Source: an uncultured Pelagibacteraceae bacterium
GTDB lineage: Bacteria; Pseudomonadota; Alphaproteobacteria; Pelagibacterales; Pelagibacteraceae
Length of the DNA stretch: 47,196 bases
Assembly: GCA_902543665.1 (NCBI GenBank)
Contig: CACBZI010000002.1
Coordinates: 1 to 47,196 of the forward strand
Direction: 5' to 3'
Part shown: in pieces, positions 29,736-44,714 of the stretch
Layout: each line of letters begins with the position of its first letter
Numbering within the stretch: the first letter of the stretch is position 1
Translations under genes and position numbers: made by a program
Notes under the pieces: model-generated
What the model was told of the DNA's origin: nothing
The model's input: only the letters and a program-made list of their open reading frames with translations
Database searches by the model: none

Positions 29736-30899
29736 ATGAATATTCATGAACATCAAGCTAAAGAAATTTTAAAAGAATTTGGTGCGCCAGTCTCTAATGG
29801 AATTGTAATTTTTTCTTCAGACGAAATTAAAGAAAAAATAAAGAAACTTAAAAGTAAAGAATTCGTTTTAAAAGCACAAATTCACGCCGGAGGAAGAGGA
29901 AAAGCAGGCGGTGTTAAATTAATTAAAAATATTGAAGAAATTATACCAGAGGTAAGAAATATGATGGGAAAAGTTTTGGTTACTCATCAAACTGGACCTC
30001 AGGGAAAAAAAGTAAAACGAATCTATATTGAAGAAGCATCCCAAATTTTAAAAGAATTTTATTTATCATGCTTAGTTGACAGAGAAACATCGAAAATAGC
30101 ATTTATAAGTAGTAAAGAAGGGGGTATGGATATAGAAAGAGTTGCATCAGAAAACCCGAAAAAGATACAAACGACAAAAATTGACATTCATGAAAACGGG
30201 CCAAATGAACAACAGATAAATGAAATAATTTCAATTTTTGAATTTGATGAAACGCAAAAATCTGTCGCTTCAAAGCTTGTAAAAACATTATATAGGATAA
30301 TTTTAGAAAGAGACGCAAGTTTAGTTGAGATTAATCCATTAATTATCACTAAAGATAATAAATTAATTTGTTTAGATGCAAAAATGACCTTTGATGATAA
30401 CGCTATTTTTAGAAGACCAGAAATTTTAAAATTAAGAGATCTAAATGAGGAAGAACCAGCTGAAATTGAGGCAAGCAAACATGATCTTGCTTATATAAAA
30501 TTAAACGGCTCGATTGGATGTATGGTAAACGGTGCGGGTTTAGCAATGGCAACTATGGACATAATTAAATTAAATGGACAGGAACCTGCAAATTTTTTAG
30601 ATGTAGGTGGAGGGGCGTCTAAAGAAAAAGTGACAGCAGCATTTAAACTAATTCTGGCTGATAAAAATGTAAAAGGGATTTTAATTAATATTTTTGGAGG
30701 GATAATGAGATGCGATGTACTTGCTCAAGGAGTTGTAGAGGCAGCTAAACAAGTAAATTTGGCTGTTCCTTTAGTAGTACGTTTAGCAGGTACTAATTTT
30801 AAAGAGGGAAAGGCAATATTAGAAAAATCAAATTTAAAAATTTTATCTGCATCTGATTTAAATGATGCTGCTAAAAAAATTGTAGAAGCTATTAAATAG
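29736..30899 (+). CDS. sucC: Succinyl-CoA synthetase beta subunit (ADP-forming)
   Basis: [55 protein letters not shown]. Confidence 0.97.
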   Translation: MNIHEHQAKEILKEFGAPVSNGIVIFSSDEIKEKIKKLKSKEFVLKAQIHAGGRGKAGGVKLIKNIEEIIPEVRNMMGKVLVTHQTGPQGKKVKRIYIEEASQILKEFYLSCLVDRETSKIAFISSKEGGMDIERVASENPKKIQTTKIDIHENGPNEQQINEIISIFEFDETQKSVASKLVKTLYRIILERDASLVEINPLIITKDNKLICLDAKMTFDDNAIFRRPEILKLRDLNEEEPAEIEASKHDLAYIKLNGSIGCMVNGAGLAMATMDIIKLNGQEPANFLDVGGGASKEKVTAAFKLILADKNVKGILINIFGGIMRCDVLAQGVVEAAKQVNLAVPLVVRLAGTNFKEGKAILEKSNLKILSASDLNDAAKKIVEAIK

Positions 30900-31775
30900 A
30901 TGTCAGTATTAATTAACAAAGACACGAAAGTAATTTGCCAAGGATTTACAGGTAAACATGGAACTTTTCATTCTGAACAAGCCTTAAAATATGGTACAAA
31001 CCTAGTTGGCGGTGTGACACCTAATAAAGGCGGACAAACACACTTAGGTCGTCCAGTATTTAACACAGTTCAAGAAGCAAAGGATAAAACTTTTGCAAAT
31101 GCAACTATGATTTATGTACCTCCGAAATTTGCAGCTGCAGCTATAATTGAGGCAATTGATGCAAAAATTGAACTAATTGTTTGTATCACCGAAGGTATAC
31201 CTATCCTAGATATGTTGAATGTAAAAAAAATTTTAAATAAAAGTAAGTCAAGGCTCATTGGACCAAACTGCCCAGGAATTATAACTCCTGATGAATGTAA
31301 AATAGGTATAATGCCAGGTAATATCCACAAAAAAGGATCCGTCGGAATTGTTTCCAGATCAGGCACACTTACATACGAAGCTGTAGCACAAACTACATTA
31401 AGTGGCCTAGGACAATCAACTTGTATAGGAATCGGAGGAGACCCTATCAATGGAACAAATTTTATAAACTGCTTGGAACTTTTTTTAAAAGATGAGGAAA
31501 CAAAATCAATAGTAATGATTGGAGAAATCGGTGGATCTGCAGAGGAGGAAGCTGCTGAATTTTTAAAAAGAGAAAAGATTAAAAAACCAATGGTAGGATT
31601 TATTGCAGGTCTGACTGCCCCGCCGGGTAGAAGAATGGGACACGCAGGAGCTATAATATCAGGAGGCAAAGGAGGGGCTAAGGATAAAATTGAAACTATG
31701 AGATCTGCAGGTATTACTATATCTAAGTCGCCTGCAGATATAGGTATAACTTTATATAATAAACTTAATAGTTGA
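30900..31775 (+). CDS. sucD: Succinyl-CoA synthetase alpha subunit
   Basis: [49 protein letters not shown] (active-site His). Confidence 0.97.
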   Translation: MSVLINKDTKVICQGFTGKHGTFHSEQALKYGTNLVGGVTPNKGGQTHLGRPVFNTVQEAKDKTFANATMIYVPPKFAAAAIIEAIDAKIELIVCITEGIPILDMLNVKKILNKSKSRLIGPNCPGIITPDECKIGIMPGNIHKKGSVGIVSRSGTLTYEAVAQTTLSGLGQSTCIGIGGDPINGTNFINCLELFLKDEETKSIVMIGEIGGSAEEEAAEFLKREKIKKPMVGFIAGLTAPPGRRMGHAGAIISGGKGGAKDKIETMRSAGITISKSPADIGITLYNKLNS

Positions 31776-31804
31776 TTTTTAATTATTTATGATAAAATAA
31801 ACCA

Positions 31805-34693
31805 ATGTCTTCGTCTGATAATAACTTAAATCTAAAAAAAACATCTTTTCTATCAGCTTTAAATTCAGAATTCATCAATCAATTCTACTCTGATTATCTG
31901 CTTGATCCTAAAACTTTACCTGATAGTTGGAAAGATTTCTTTGATGGATTAAGTGAAGACGAGAAATTAATTCTAAATGATCTTAATGGGCCTAGTTGGT
32001 CTCCAGAAAAAAAAATTAAGAAAAAAGATCTTTCTCAAAATATGTCTAAAAAAAAATTGGATGACTCCAATATTTTTGAAGCTAGCTCTATAAAACAAGC
32101 CTCACAAGACTCCGTCAGAGCAATAATGTTAATTAGAGCTTATAGAATAAGAGGTCATTTAATATCAAACTTAGATCCTTTATCTATACAAGAAAAAAAA
32201 GAGCACTCCGAATTAAAACCAGAAACGTATGGTTTTTCAAAGAAAGATTTTAATAGAAAAATATTTTTAGATGGGGTGCTAGGACTTCAATATGCTGATC
32301 TTAACCAAATTCTTCAAATTTTAAAAAAGACTTACTGCTCAACGATTGGCTATGAGTTTATGCATATGAGCGATCCAGAAGAAAAAGCTTGGATTAGAAA
32401 TAGAATTGAAGGTCCAGAAAAAGATATTACTTTTACAGATAACGGGAAAAAAGCAATTTTAAATAAAATTATACAAGCCGAAGGTTTTGAAAAATATTTA
32501 CATGTAAAGTTTGTAGGAACCAAAAGATTTGGTTTAGATGGAGGCGAGTCACTCATACCTGCTTTGGAGCAAATCATTAAAAGAGGTGGAAATCTTGGAG
32601 CAAAAGAAATTAAAATTGGAATGCCGCATAGAGGTAGGCTTAATGTATTAGCTAATGTGATGGGAAAACCTTTTAGAGCAATTTTTAGCGAATTTTTTGG
32701 TAAATCCGTAAATGCGAGTAAAGATTTCGAGGGAGATGTGAAGTATCATTTAGGGGCATCTTCTAACAGAGAGTTTGACGGAAATGTCGTCCATATAAGT
32801 TTAACAGATAATCCATCACACCTCGAAGCTGTAAACCCTGTTGTTTTAGGGCAAGTAAGAGCAAAACAATTTTTTCACAAAGATAATGAAAGAAAAAAAG
32901 TAATACCTGTACTAATGCATGGGGATGCAGCTTTCGCTGGACAAGGAATAGTGGCAGAGTGTTTTGCGATGTCAGGTTTGCCCGGCCATAATATAGGAGG
33001 AACTATTCATATAATAGTAAATAATCAAATAGGTTTTACAACTGCACCAAGATTTGCAAGATCTTCACCTTATCCGTCGGATGTAGCTAAAACCGCTCAA
33101 GCACCAATATTTCACGTAAATGGAGATGATCCTGAAGCAGTTACACATTGTGCAAAAATTGCAACTGAATATAGGCAAAAATTTAATCGGGATGTTGTAA
33201 TAGATATGGTTTGTTATAGGAGGTTTGGACATAATGAAGGTGATGAACCCTCATTTACCCAACCAATAATGTACAAAAAAATAAAATATCATCCTTCTAC
33301 GCTAACTTTATATGGAGAAAAACTATCTAAAGAAGGTTTAACTACACCAGATCAACTTAAAAATGATAAATCAAAGTTTAAAGATTATTTAGAAGATGAA
33401 TTTTTGTCATCTAAAAATTATAAGTCAGATCTAAAATGGTTTGACGGTGTTTGGTCTAGATTTAAGCCAGGCCTGGGAAAAGATAAACGAGGCAAAAGCG
33501 GTGTCGAAAAAAATATTCTATTGAATGTTGGAAAAAAAGTATTTCATATTCCCTCAGACTTTAATGCACATAAAACTTTGAAAAGAGTTTTTGAGACAAG
33601 AAACAAGATGTTTTTGAGTGGAAAAATTGATTGGTCATCAGCCGAGTCTTTAGCCATAGGTTCATTATTAATTGAAGGTTTTTCAGTTAGACTATCTGGC
33701 CAAGACTCTGGAAGAGGTACTTTTAGCCAAAGACATGCAGTTTTAAGAAATCAAAGTAATCACGATCGCTATTTACCATTAAATAATATTAAAACTGGTC
33801 AAAAGAAATTTGAAATAATAGACAGTTTACTTTCAGAGCTCGCAGTGCTTGGGTTCGAGTATGGATATTCGTTATCAGAGCCAGAAACTCTTGTATTGTG
33901 GGAAGCCCAGTTTGGAGATTTTGCTAATGGAGCGCAAGTTATAATTGACCAATTCATAACTTCCTCTGAGTCCAAATGGGGAAGGGCAAGTGGTCTTGTA
34001 ATGCTATTACCTCATGGGTACGAAGGTCAAGGCCCTGAGCACTCCTCAGCAAGATTAGAAAGATTTTTGCAATTATGTGCGGGAGAAAACATTCAAGTTG
34101 TAAATTGTACAACACCTTCTAATTATTTTCATGTTCTAAGAAGACAAATGCACAGAGAATTTAGAAAACCACTTATTATAATGACACCAAAATCTTTATT
34201 AAGGCATAAACTATGCTTATCAAACATTTCGGAATTTGTTTCTAAAAGTTCATTTCATAGAGTTTTAGAAGATGATGCATATAAAAAAGAAAATAATTTA
34301 ATCTCTTTAAAAAAAGATAACCAAATAAAAAAAGTAGTAATGTGTTCAGGTAAAATATATTACGACCTGATCGAACAAAGAGAGAAGACTAAAAATGGTG
34401 ATATCGTATTTGTTCGATTAGAACAACTCTATCCTTTTCCAGCAAAAACTTTGGCTAAAGTTTTAAAAAAATATAAAAAAGCCAAATTTGTATGGTGCCA
34501 AGAGGAACCTAAAAATATGGGAGCCTGGAATACTGTTAGAAACTATATTGAAAGAACTTTAGAAATGATAAATTTTAAGGATATTAACATTAAATATGTA
34601 GGTAGATCAGCATCTTCAACGACTGCGACTGGAAATGCTAACAAACATCTTGCACAACAAAAAGAAATATTAGAAAAGATAATTAAATACTAA
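31805..34693 (+). CDS. sucA: 2-oxoglutarate dehydrogenase E1 component
   Basis: [64 protein letters not shown]. Confidence 0.97.
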   Translation: MSSSDNNLNLKKTSFLSALNSEFINQFYSDYLLDPKTLPDSWKDFFDGLSEDEKLILNDLNGPSWSPEKKIKKKDLSQNMSKKKLDDSNIFEASSIKQASQDSVRAIMLIRAYRIRGHLISNLDPLSIQEKKEHSELKPETYGFSKKDFNRKIFLDGVLGLQYADLNQILQILKKTYCSTIGYEFMHMSDPEEKAWIRNRIEGPEKDITFTDNGKKAILNKIIQAEGFEKYLHVKFVGTKRFGLDGGESLIPALEQIIKRGGNLGAKEIKIGMPHRGRLNVLANVMGKPFRAIFSEFFGKSVNASKDFEGDVKYHLGASSNREFDGNVVHISLTDNPSHLEAVNPVVLGQVRAKQFFHKDNERKKVIPVLMHGDAAFAGQGIVAECFAMSGLPGHNIGGTIHIIVNNQIGFTTAPRFARSSPYPSDVAKTAQAPIFHVNGDDPEAVTHCAKIATEYRQKFNRDVVIDMVCYRRFGHNEGDEPSFTQPIMYKKIKYHPSTLTLYGEKLSKEGLTTPDQLKNDKSKFKDYLEDEFLSSKNYKSDLKWFDGVWSRFKPGLGKDKRGKSGVEKNILLNVGKKVFHIPSDFNAHKTLKRVFETRNKMFLSGKIDWSSAESLAIGSLLIEGFSVRLSGQDSGRGTFSQRHAVLRNQSNHDRYLPLNNIKTGQKKFEIIDSLLSELAVLGFEYGYSLSEPETLVLWEAQFGDFANGAQVIIDQFITSSESKWGRASGLVMLLPHGYEGQGPEHSSARLERFLQLCAGENIQVVNCTTPSNYFHVLRRQMHREFRKPLIIMTPKSLLRHKLCLSNISEFVSKSSFHRVLEDDAYKKENNLISLKKDNQIKKVVMCSGKIYYDLIEQREKTKNGDIVFVRLEQLYPFPAKTLAKVLKKYKKAKFVWCQEEPKNMGAWNTVRNYIERTLEMINFKDINIKYVGRSASSTTATGNANKHLAQQKEILEKIIKY

Positions 34694-36021
34694 TGCCAGA
34701 AAAAATTACAGTTCCTACTCTAGGTGAATCAGTTACAGAGGCAACTGTTTCTAAATGGTTGAAGTCCAAAGGTGAAAAAGTAGTTGCTGACGAACCAATA
34801 GTAGAATTAGAAACGGATAAAGTAAATGTCGAAGTACCTTCTCCTTCAAATGGAGTTCTCGATAACATTAACGTAAAAGAGGGTGAGACTGTAAATGTTG
34901 GATCCTTGTTGGGAACAATAAATGATAGTTCGAGTGATGACATTATACAGACAAAAGAAGTTAAGACTTATAATCCTCCAAAAAAACAAACTAAACCAAT
35001 TGAAGACAAAAAGAATTATGTAAAAAAGAAAAAAACAACTAAATCGTTAATAGATGAACCCGTTTTAAAATTGGAAGATGAAAAAATAGAGGAAGAACCA
35101 TTAATTTTAGAGAGAGTTCATGAAGAGAAGAAAATATCTAGAAAACCTTTACCAACAAAAGAAGATGCCCAAGTTTCTCCTGCTGCAAGAAAGATGGCTA
35201 GTGAGGCAAAAATCGATTTAGAACAAGTTAAAGGCACTGGAAAAAATGGAATAATTTTAAAAGAAGATATAATGGCTCTTATGGGTTCAAAACCTGCCCC
35301 ATCGGAAAGAAAAATTAAACACGGTCCCGAAGAAAGAGTAAAAATGACTAGGCTTAGACTAACTATAGCTAAAAGGCTTAAAGAGGCCCAAGAGAATGCG
35401 GCGATGCTAACAACATTTAACGAGGTAGATATGAGCGAAGTAATAGCTATGAGAAATCAATATAAAGACGAGTTCCAAAATAATTATGGAGTAAAATTAG
35501 GTTTTATGTCTTTTTTTGTAAAAGCATGTGTGATTGGTTTGAAAAACTTCCCAGCTATTAATTCAGAAATTCAAGCAGAAGAGATAGTTTATAAAAATTA
35601 TTATAATATTAGTATTGCTGTTGGAACAGATAGAGGCTTAGTAGTACCAGTTTTAAGAGGAACAGACGAAATGTCATTCGCTGATATTGAGAAAAATATT
35701 GCTAGCCTTGGTCAAAAAGCTAGAGATGGGAAAATTACCATTGAAGATCTTCAAGGAGGAACATTTACAATAACTAATGGTGGAATTTATGGATCGATGT
35801 TATCTACACCAATTTTAAATCCACCACAATCTGCAGTGTTAGGAATGCATAATATTGTAGAAAGACCAGTCGTTATAAATGGAAATGTAGAAGCAAGACC
35901 AGTTATGTATCTAGCTCTTTCTTATGATCACAGAATAGTAGATGGCAAAGAGGCAGTGTCATTTTTGAAAATTGTAAAAGAGTCACTAGAACAACCTAAA
36001 AGATTATTTTTAAATATATAG
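34693..36021 (+). CDS. sucB: Dihydrolipoyllysine-residue succinyltransferase (E2)
   Basis: Lipoyl domain [14 protein letters not shown], Lys/Glu-rich linker, peripheral-subunit domain [11 protein letters not shown], catalytic [12 protein letters not shown]. Confidence 0.96.
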   Translation: MPEKITVPTLGESVTEATVSKWLKSKGEKVVADEPIVELETDKVNVEVPSPSNGVLDNINVKEGETVNVGSLLGTINDSSSDDIIQTKEVKTYNPPKKQTKPIEDKKNYVKKKKTTKSLIDEPVLKLEDEKIEEEPLILERVHEEKKISRKPLPTKEDAQVSPAARKMASEAKIDLEQVKGTGKNGIILKEDIMALMGSKPAPSERKIKHGPEERVKMTRLRLTIAKRLKEAQENAAMLTTFNEVDMSEVIAMRNQYKDEFQNNYGVKLGFMSFFVKACVIGLKNFPAINSEIQAEEIVYKNYYNISIAVGTDRGLVVPVLRGTDEMSFADIEKNIASLGQKARDGKITIEDLQGGTFTITNGGIYGSMLSTPILNPPQSAVLGMHNIVERPVVINGNVEARPVMYLALSYDHRIVDGKEAVSFLKIVKESLEQPKRLFLNI

Positions 36022-36022
36022 T

Positions 36023-37423
36023 ATGGATAATTTTGATTTAGTGGTAATAGGAGGAGGACCTGGTGGGTACGTCTGTGCAATAAGGGCAGCTCAGCTAGGA
36101 TTGAAAACTGCGTGCGTGGAATCAAGGGGGACCTTAGGCGGAACATGTCTTAATGTTGGGTGCATCCCATCTAAAAGTCTATTAAATTTATCTGAAAATT
36201 TTCACAAAGCTAAAAAAGATTTTAACAATCAAGGAATAGAAATTGAGGGTATTAAATTAAATATTGAAAAAATGATGTCTAATAAAAACAAATCAGTCCA
36301 AGTTTTGACAAAAGGAGTCGAGTTTTTATTCAAAAAAAATAAAGTTACTTATATAAAAGGAAAAGGGGTACTTTTCTCAAAAAACGACATAGTAGTTTAT
36401 GATAATAATAAAAAAACTAACTATAAAGCTAAAAATATAGTCATAGCTACGGGATCGTCTGTAGCTTCGTTGCCAGGTATAGAAATAGATGAAAAAAATA
36501 TTATTTCATCAACCGGAGCATTGTCTTTGAAAAGTGTTCCAAAAAAATTAGCTGTAATTGGCGGAGGATACATAGGTTTGGAAATGGGTTCTGTTTGGTC
36601 AAGATTAGGTTCAGAGGTTACAGTTATAGAATATCTTGATTACATAACTCCAGGGATGGATAGAGAAATTTCCAATGAATTTAAAAAGATATTATCTAAA
36701 CAAGGAATTATTTTTAAGATGGGCTCAAAAGTTAATAAAGTAAACACTGCTGGATCAACTGTTGCAATTAATTACACTGATTTAAAAAGCTCAAAAGATG
36801 AAACCTTGGAATTTGATAAAGTGCTAGTATCAGTTGGTCGAAAACCTTACACAGAAGGCCTTAACCTCACAAAAATTGGAGTTAAAAAAGATAAAAAGGG
36901 AAGAATAGAAGTTAATGCTAAATTACAAACCTCAATTAAAAATATTTATGCCATAGGTGATGTCATCAAGGGCCCAATGTTGGCCCATAAAGCCGAAGAG
37001 GAAGGTATCGCAGTCGCAGAAATATTAGCGGGTCAGGCAGGACATGTAAATTATGATGTGATTCCTGGAGTAATTTATACTTCTCCAGAAGTAGCGACAG
37101 TTGGAAAAACAGAAGAGCAACTTAAAGAGGAAAAGAAGTCTTACAAAGTTGGAAAATTTCCTTTCTTGGCAAACTCACGAGCGAAAGTAAATAATGAAAC
37201 TGAGGGTTTTGTAAAAATTTTAGCTGATAGCAAAACTGATAAAGTTTTAGGAGTGCATATCATTGGTCCTCATTGTGGAGATATGATTGCCGAAATGGCA
37301 TTAGCTATGGAATTTGGAGCTAGTGCAGAGGATATCGCAAGAACCTGTCATGCTCATCCAACGCATACTGAGGCAATAAAAGAGGCAGCATTAGCTGTTG
37401 ATAAAAGACCAATTCATTTTTAA
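36023..37423 (+). CDS. lpdA: Dihydrolipoyl dehydrogenase (E3)
   Basis: GGPGGYVCAIRAAQLGLK, redox disulfide GGTCLNVGCIPSK, CHAHPTHTEAIKEAAL. Confidence 0.96.
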   Translation: MDNFDLVVIGGGPGGYVCAIRAAQLGLKTACVESRGTLGGTCLNVGCIPSKSLLNLSENFHKAKKDFNNQGIEIEGIKLNIEKMMSNKNKSVQVLTKGVEFLFKKNKVTYIKGKGVLFSKNDIVVYDNNKKTNYKAKNIVIATGSSVASLPGIEIDEKNIISSTGALSLKSVPKKLAVIGGGYIGLEMGSVWSRLGSEVTVIEYLDYITPGMDREISNEFKKILSKQGIIFKMGSKVNKVNTAGSTVAINYTDLKSSKDETLEFDKVLVSVGRKPYTEGLNLTKIGVKKDKKGRIEVNAKLQTSIKNIYAIGDVIKGPMLAHKAEEEGIAVAEILAGQAGHVNYDVIPGVIYTSPEVATVGKTEEQLKEEKKSYKVGKFPFLANSRAKVNNETEGFVKILADSKTDKVLGVHIIGPHCGDMIAEMALAMEFGASAEDIARTCHAHPTHTEAIKEAALAVDKRPIHF

Positions 37424-37451
37424 TTAATAATATTTCTAATACTATTATCAA

Positions 37452-39395
37452 ATGAAATCGCAAGTCTTGTTGCCAAAAATTTTCAATTTTCCGTTTACTT
37501 ATAATTCTAGAATTGAGAGCAAAATAGGTAATTTAGTAGAGGTTCCTTTTGGATCGAAAAAAGAAATAGGAGTGATTTGGAAAAATAATTACTCCGAACC
37601 AGAAAATATAAAAATTAAATATATAAATAAAAAGACTGAATACTCCATAGATAGAAAATTAATTGATTTTATAGAGTGGTTTTCGACTTATAACATGGTT
37701 CCTATCGGACTTGTATTAAAAATGGCTATAGGCAGTTCAGACAAATTCATCAAAAATAAAGACAGATTTTTAGAAATTAAGAAAACTAAAACAAGAAAAT
37801 TTAGATTAAACGATGAGCAGATTTCTGCACTCAAGTTTCTTGACAAAGTAAATAATAAATTCAATGTATCAGTTCTACAAGGAACCACTGGATCTGGAAA
37901 GACATTGGTTTATTTTGAACGAATAAAAAAGATAATTAATAAGAATCACCAAGTATTAGTGTTACTCCCAGAAATTTTTTTAACAAATGATTTTAAATCA
38001 AGGTTTGAAGAATTTTTTGGTTTTGAACCTTCAATTTGGCATTCAAAAATAACTCCGAAACAAAAAAGATTAATTTGGAAAGGATTAATAAAAAATAAGA
38101 TTAAAATATTAGTAGGTGCTAGATCCGCATTACTCTTACCTTTTAAAAAACTTGGTTTAATCATAGTTGATGAGGAACATGACAATTCATATAAGCAAGA
38201 TGAGGGCGTAATATATAATGCGAGAGATATGGCAATTTCTAGAGCACAATTTGAGAATATACCTATACACCTTGTTACTTCTGTTCCGTCAATTGAAACT
38301 TTTAACAATATTCAAACAAAAAAATATAGGCACATAAAAATCTTTAAAAGATATGAAAATTATCCATTACCAAAAGCGCAAATAATTAATTTAAATATAA
38401 ATAAGATTAAAAACAAATTTATTGCAAATGAGACAATAACTTTAGTTGAAAAATTTCTTAAAAAAGGCGACCAAATTCTTTTCTTTATTAACAGACGAGG
38501 TTTCGCTCCTTATTTGATCTGTAAAAAATGTGGTAACAAACAGACATGCTCTAATTGTTCTTTATATCTTACGTTTCACAAACTCAAAAATAAAGCAATT
38601 TGTCATCACTGTGGTTTTGAAAAAAAAATTATAGAAAAATGTAAAATTGAAGGAAACTGTGAAATGATAATGTATGGTCCCGGCGTTGAAAAAATATTTG
38701 ATGAAACAAAGAAAATATTCCCTGGTAAAAAAATTAATATATTTTCAAGCGATTATTTAAAAACAAAAAAATTGTCTAATGAATTGTTTAATAATATTAA
38801 AGACAATAAAGTTGACATTTTAATAGGTACGCAAATGATATCGAAAGGTTTTAATTTTCCAAAATTAAATTGCATAGTAGTAATTGATGCTGACTTTTCT
38901 GGAAGAGGGTACGATCTAAGGACAACTGAAAAAAATATTCAATTATATCAACAATTGAGTGGCAGAGCTGGTAGATTTAGTTCTGAGTCTTTAATTATTT
39001 ACCAAACATTAACACCACATAATAATACTCTAAATGAATTGATAAAAAATAATTCAGAACAGTTATTGACGAACGAGCTTTTACTTAGAAAAAAAAATAT
39101 GTTACCTCCATATCAAAGATTGATATCAATCATAATATCTTCAAAGGATCGATCTTTAAGTTTACAAGGTGCTAGAGAGATCAAATTAAGATTAAATCAA
39201 ATAGACAATATAGAAGTTTTAGGCCCCGTGGACTCCCCTTTACTAAAAATCAAAAAAAATTTTAGGTCAAGATTATTAATAAGGTTTAAAAATCAAAATT
39301 TAATGCAAAAAAAAATCAGTAAGGTATTAAATGGGCTTAAAATCTCATCTAAAATTAAACTTGCGGTTGATGTTGACCCAATCAACTTTGCTTAA
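37452..39395 (+). CDS. priA: Primosomal replication protein N' (PriA helicase)
   Basis: Walker A GTTGSGKTLVYF, DEEH box, Zn-binding CKKCGNKQTCSNC and CHHCG, GTQMISKGFNFP, QLSGRAGR. Confidence 0.94.
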   Translation: MKSQVLLPKIFNFPFTYNSRIESKIGNLVEVPFGSKKEIGVIWKNNYSEPENIKIKYINKKTEYSIDRKLIDFIEWFSTYNMVPIGLVLKMAIGSSDKFIKNKDRFLEIKKTKTRKFRLNDEQISALKFLDKVNNKFNVSVLQGTTGSGKTLVYFERIKKIINKNHQVLVLLPEIFLTNDFKSRFEEFFGFEPSIWHSKITPKQKRLIWKGLIKNKIKILVGARSALLLPFKKLGLIIVDEEHDNSYKQDEGVIYNARDMAISRAQFENIPIHLVTSVPSIETFNNIQTKKYRHIKIFKRYENYPLPKAQIINLNINKIKNKFIANETITLVEKFLKKGDQILFFINRRGFAPYLICKKCGNKQTCSNCSLYLTFHKLKNKAICHHCGFEKKIIEKCKIEGNCEMIMYGPGVEKIFDETKKIFPGKKINIFSSDYLKTKKLSNELFNNIKDNKVDILIGTQMISKGFNFPKLNCIVVIDADFSGRGYDLRTTEKNIQLYQQLSGRAGRFSSESLIIYQTLTPHNNTLNELIKNNSEQLLTNELLLRKKNMLPPYQRLISIIISSKDRSLSLQGAREIKLRLNQIDNIEVLGPVDSPLLKIKKNFRSRLLIRFKNQNLMQKKISKVLNGLKISSKIKLAVDVDPINFA

Positions 39396-39408
39396 AACCA
39401 TAATTGGC

Positions 39409-39422
39409 AACTTGATCAAGTT
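39409..39422. other. 14-bp perfect palindrome upstream of the atp operon
   Basis: AACTTGATCAAGTT in the priA-atpH intergenic region, followed by attttctt. Confidence 0.6.
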
Positions 39423-39476
39423 ATTTTCTTATGATACGACCTCAACATAATTTCAGAATAATTCTTACAACTTAAA

Positions 39477-40034
39477 ATGAGTACAAACAAATCTTTCTCT
39501 ATTGAAACTTCAGAAAGATACTCGCGCGCTTTATTCGAAGTTTCTCAGGAGTCAAATGATTTAGATAAAGTAGAGCGAGATATTCAAAATTTTAAGTTGA
39601 TTTATGATACCAACTCAGAAGTGAGGAATTTTATAAAAGACCCTTCCCAAATAATTACTGAGCAAAACAAGTTAGTAATTTTAATAAGCGATAAATTTAA
39701 TTTTTCAAAAAACCTCCAAAAATTTTTATTATTATTAATTGAAAAAAGAAGAATTTTTTTTGTAAATAAAATTATTGAAAGTTTTTTGAGACTTTGCTCA
39801 AAAAAAAGAGGAGAGATTAAAGCATCATTAATTTCATCAAAAGAATTGTCTCAAACAGAATTAGATATTATAAGCTCAGATTTATCAAAATCGATGGGAT
39901 CAAATTTGAAATTTGATTACAAGGTAGACAAAGAATTAATCGGAGGTTTAAAACTTCAATTAGGTAGCATTATGATTGATACATCTATAAGAAATAAATT
40001 AAAAAAATATGAACAGAGAATGTTAGAAAATTAA
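39477..40034 (+). CDS. atpH: ATP synthase F1 subunit delta
   Basis: OSCP/delta-like, [20 protein letters not shown]; first gene of the atpHAGDC order. Confidence 0.93.
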   Translation: MSTNKSFSIETSERYSRALFEVSQESNDLDKVERDIQNFKLIYDTNSEVRNFIKDPSQIITEQNKLVILISDKFNFSKNLQKFLLLLIEKRRIFFVNKIIESFLRLCSKKRGEIKASLISSKELSQTELDIISSDLSKSMGSNLKFDYKVDKELIGGLKLQLGSIMIDTSIRNKLKKYEQRMLEN

Positions 40035-40035
40035 A

Positions 40036-41564
40036 ATGACAATTAATCCATCAGAAGTAACAAAACTTTTAAAAGATCAAATCAAAAACTTTGGAGAGAA
40101 GGCTGAAGTTTCTGAAATAGGAAAAGTTTTATCGGTTGGAGATGGTATCGCGCGGGTCTTTGGTCTTGACAACGTTCAAGCAGGAGAAATGGTAGAATTT
40201 GAAGATGGATCAAAAGGAATGGCATTAAACTTAGAAAACGATAATGTCGGAGTGGTTATTTTTGGAGATGATAGAAGCATTAAAGAGGGAGATACAATAA
40301 AAAGAACAAATGCAATTGTTGATGTTCCCGTAGGAAAAGAATTACTTGGCAGAGTTGTTGATGGGTTAGGAAATCCAATTGATGGAAAGGGAAAATTATC
40401 TGTAAAAAGTCGAAAGAGAGTTGAGGTAAAAGCTCCAGGTATAATTCCAAGACAATCTGTTAATGAACCAATGCAGACAGGATTAAAATCAATAGACTCT
40501 CTCATACCCATAGGTCGTGGTCAACGAGAACTGATTATTGGTGATAGACAAACTGGTAAAACAGCCGTAGCTATAGATGCAATTATAAATCAAAAAAAAA
40601 TAAACGAGTCATCTAATGAAAAGAAAAAGTTATATTGTGTATATGTTGCTATAGGACAAAAACGTTCTACCGTGGCTCAGATTACAAAAACTTTGGAAGA
40701 AGCTGGCGCACTAAAATACACAACTATTGTTGCAGCTACTGCATCGGATTCTGCTCCGTTACAATTTTTAGCTCCTTATACTGGATGTACTATTGGTGAA
40801 TATTTCAGAGATAACGGTATGCATGCTTTAATTGTTTACGATGATTTGTCAAAACAAGCTGTTGCTTATAGACAAATGTCGTTATTGTTAAGAAGACCTC
40901 CAGGCAGAGAGGCTTATCCTGGTGATGTATTTTATTTACACAGCAGATTATTAGAACGTGCTGCTAAGTTAAATGATAAAAGTGGGGGCGGTTCTTTAAC
41001 AGCTTTACCAATCATTGAAACCCAAGCTGGAGATGTTTCTGCATATATACCAACAAATGTTATTTCCATTACAGATGGGCAGATATTCTTAGAAACTGAG
41101 CTATTCAATCAAGGAATTCGTCCTGCTGTTAACGTAGGATTGTCCGTGTCTAGAGTTGGCTCTGCTGCTCAAACTAAAGCAATGAAAAAGGTTGCCGGAT
41201 CAATTAAATTAGAATTAGCACAATACAGGGAAATGGCTGCTTTCGCGCAGTTCGGTTCAGATTTGGATGCCTCTACACAACAATTACTAAATAGAGGAGC
41301 AAAACTGACAGAACTTTTAAAACAAGATCAATACTCTCCAATGACAGTCGCAGAACAAGTAATTTCTGTGTTCACAGGTGTCAAAGGTTATTTAGATGAT
41401 GTTGAGATTGGAAAGATAAAGCAATTTGAAAACGATGTTATTGAGAGAGTAAAGAAAGATAAACCAGAAATTATTGAAACAATTCAATCTTCAGGAAAAT
41501 TAGAAGAAGATACTGAAAAACTTGTTGTCGAAATTATAGAAGATTATAAAAAGGGTAAAAAATA

Positions 41565-41565
<1 letters not shown>
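40036..41565 (+). CDS. atpA: ATP synthase F1 subunit alpha
   Basis: [44 protein letters not shown]. Confidence 0.98.
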
Positions 41566-43858
<2,293 letters not shown>

Positions 43859-43860
43859 TA

Positions 43861-44250
43861 GTGTCAGAAAAATTTACAATTGAAATAATTTCACCTAACA
43901 AATCAATTATAAAAACGGAAAGCTCTGAAGTGGTCATTCCCTCCTTTGAAGGTGAGATGGGTATCTTAAAGGATCATATCCCATTAATTACTTTTTTAAG
44001 GCCAGGGATTATAAATATTAATGCTGGTAGCGAGCAAAAGTTTTTTGTTGAAGAGGGAATAGTGGAATTTTCAAATAATAATCTTCTTATTTTAAGTTCA
44101 ACTGCTGTAGAAGTTACAAAAATGAACAAAAAATTTATCGACTCTCTTATAAGTGTATCTGAAAAAAAATTAGATAATAATGAAATATCTGATAAGGAGA
44201 GATATTTGCTATCTTATAAATTAGAAACTCTAAGAAATATCAATCAATAA
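43861..44250 (+). CDS. atpC: ATP synthase F1 subunit epsilon (GTG start)
   Basis: FTIEIISPNKSIIKTESSEVVIPSFEGEMGILKDHIPLIT; last gene of the atp cluster. Confidence 0.93.
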   Translation: MSEKFTIEIISPNKSIIKTESSEVVIPSFEGEMGILKDHIPLITFLRPGIININAGSEQKFFVEEGIVEFSNNNLLILSSTAVEVTKMNKKFIDSLISVSEKKLDNNEISDKERYLLSYKLETLRNINQ

Positions 44251-44710
44251 AAGTATTAATAATCTTTAATAACTCGACATACATTTTCTTTTTAAAATCT
44301 ACAATATTTTTAGGTAAGTCATCAGGTATAATCCACTTCCACTCAATAAATTCTGGTTTTCTAGTTTGCAAATTTATTTCATTTTCATTCCCAATAAATT
44401 TTACAATAAACCATTTTTGCTTTTGACCCCTAAATTTGCCTTTCCAAATAATGCCAACTAAATTTTTTGGAAGTTCATACTCAAAAAAACCATCAATTTC
44501 TTTCAAGATATCAATACTTTCAATACTAGTTTCCTCATAAAGTTCTCTTTTCATAGCTGAAAGATAGCTCTCTCCTTTTTCAACGCCTCCTTGAGGCATT
44601 TGCCACTTATCTATAGGGTTATCTTTCCTCTTGCCAACAAAAACTTTATTCTCTTTATTTAAAATTATTACTCCTACGCCGGTACGCATAGGAAGTTTTC
44701 GCATATTCAT
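44240..44710 (-). CDS. rppH: RNA pyrophosphohydrolase (Nudix), RppH-like
   Basis: YRTGVGVI-like N-terminus (MRTGVGVIILN), KWQMPQGGVEKGESYLSAMKRELYEETSI Nudix box. Confidence 0.88.
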   Translation of the reverse strand: MNMRKLPMRTGVGVIILNKENKVFVGKRKDNPIDKWQMPQGGVEKGESYLSAMKRELYEETSIESIDILKEIDGFFEYELPKNLVGIIWKGKFRGQKQKWFIVKFIGNENEINLQTRKPEFIEWKWIIPDDLPKNIVDFKKKMYVELLKIINTFID

Positions 44711-44714
44711 AAAA

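Noticed and set aside
31112-31669. 185-aa minus-strand ORF antisense to sucD
   Set aside because: Mirror ORF of a highly conserved coding gene; no recognisable domain, low-complexity composition.
36965-36981. GGGCCCAATGTTGGCCC short inverted repeat in lpdA
   Set aside because: 5-bp stem in a conserved protein motif (KGPMLAHKAEEEG); adequately explained by coding constraint.
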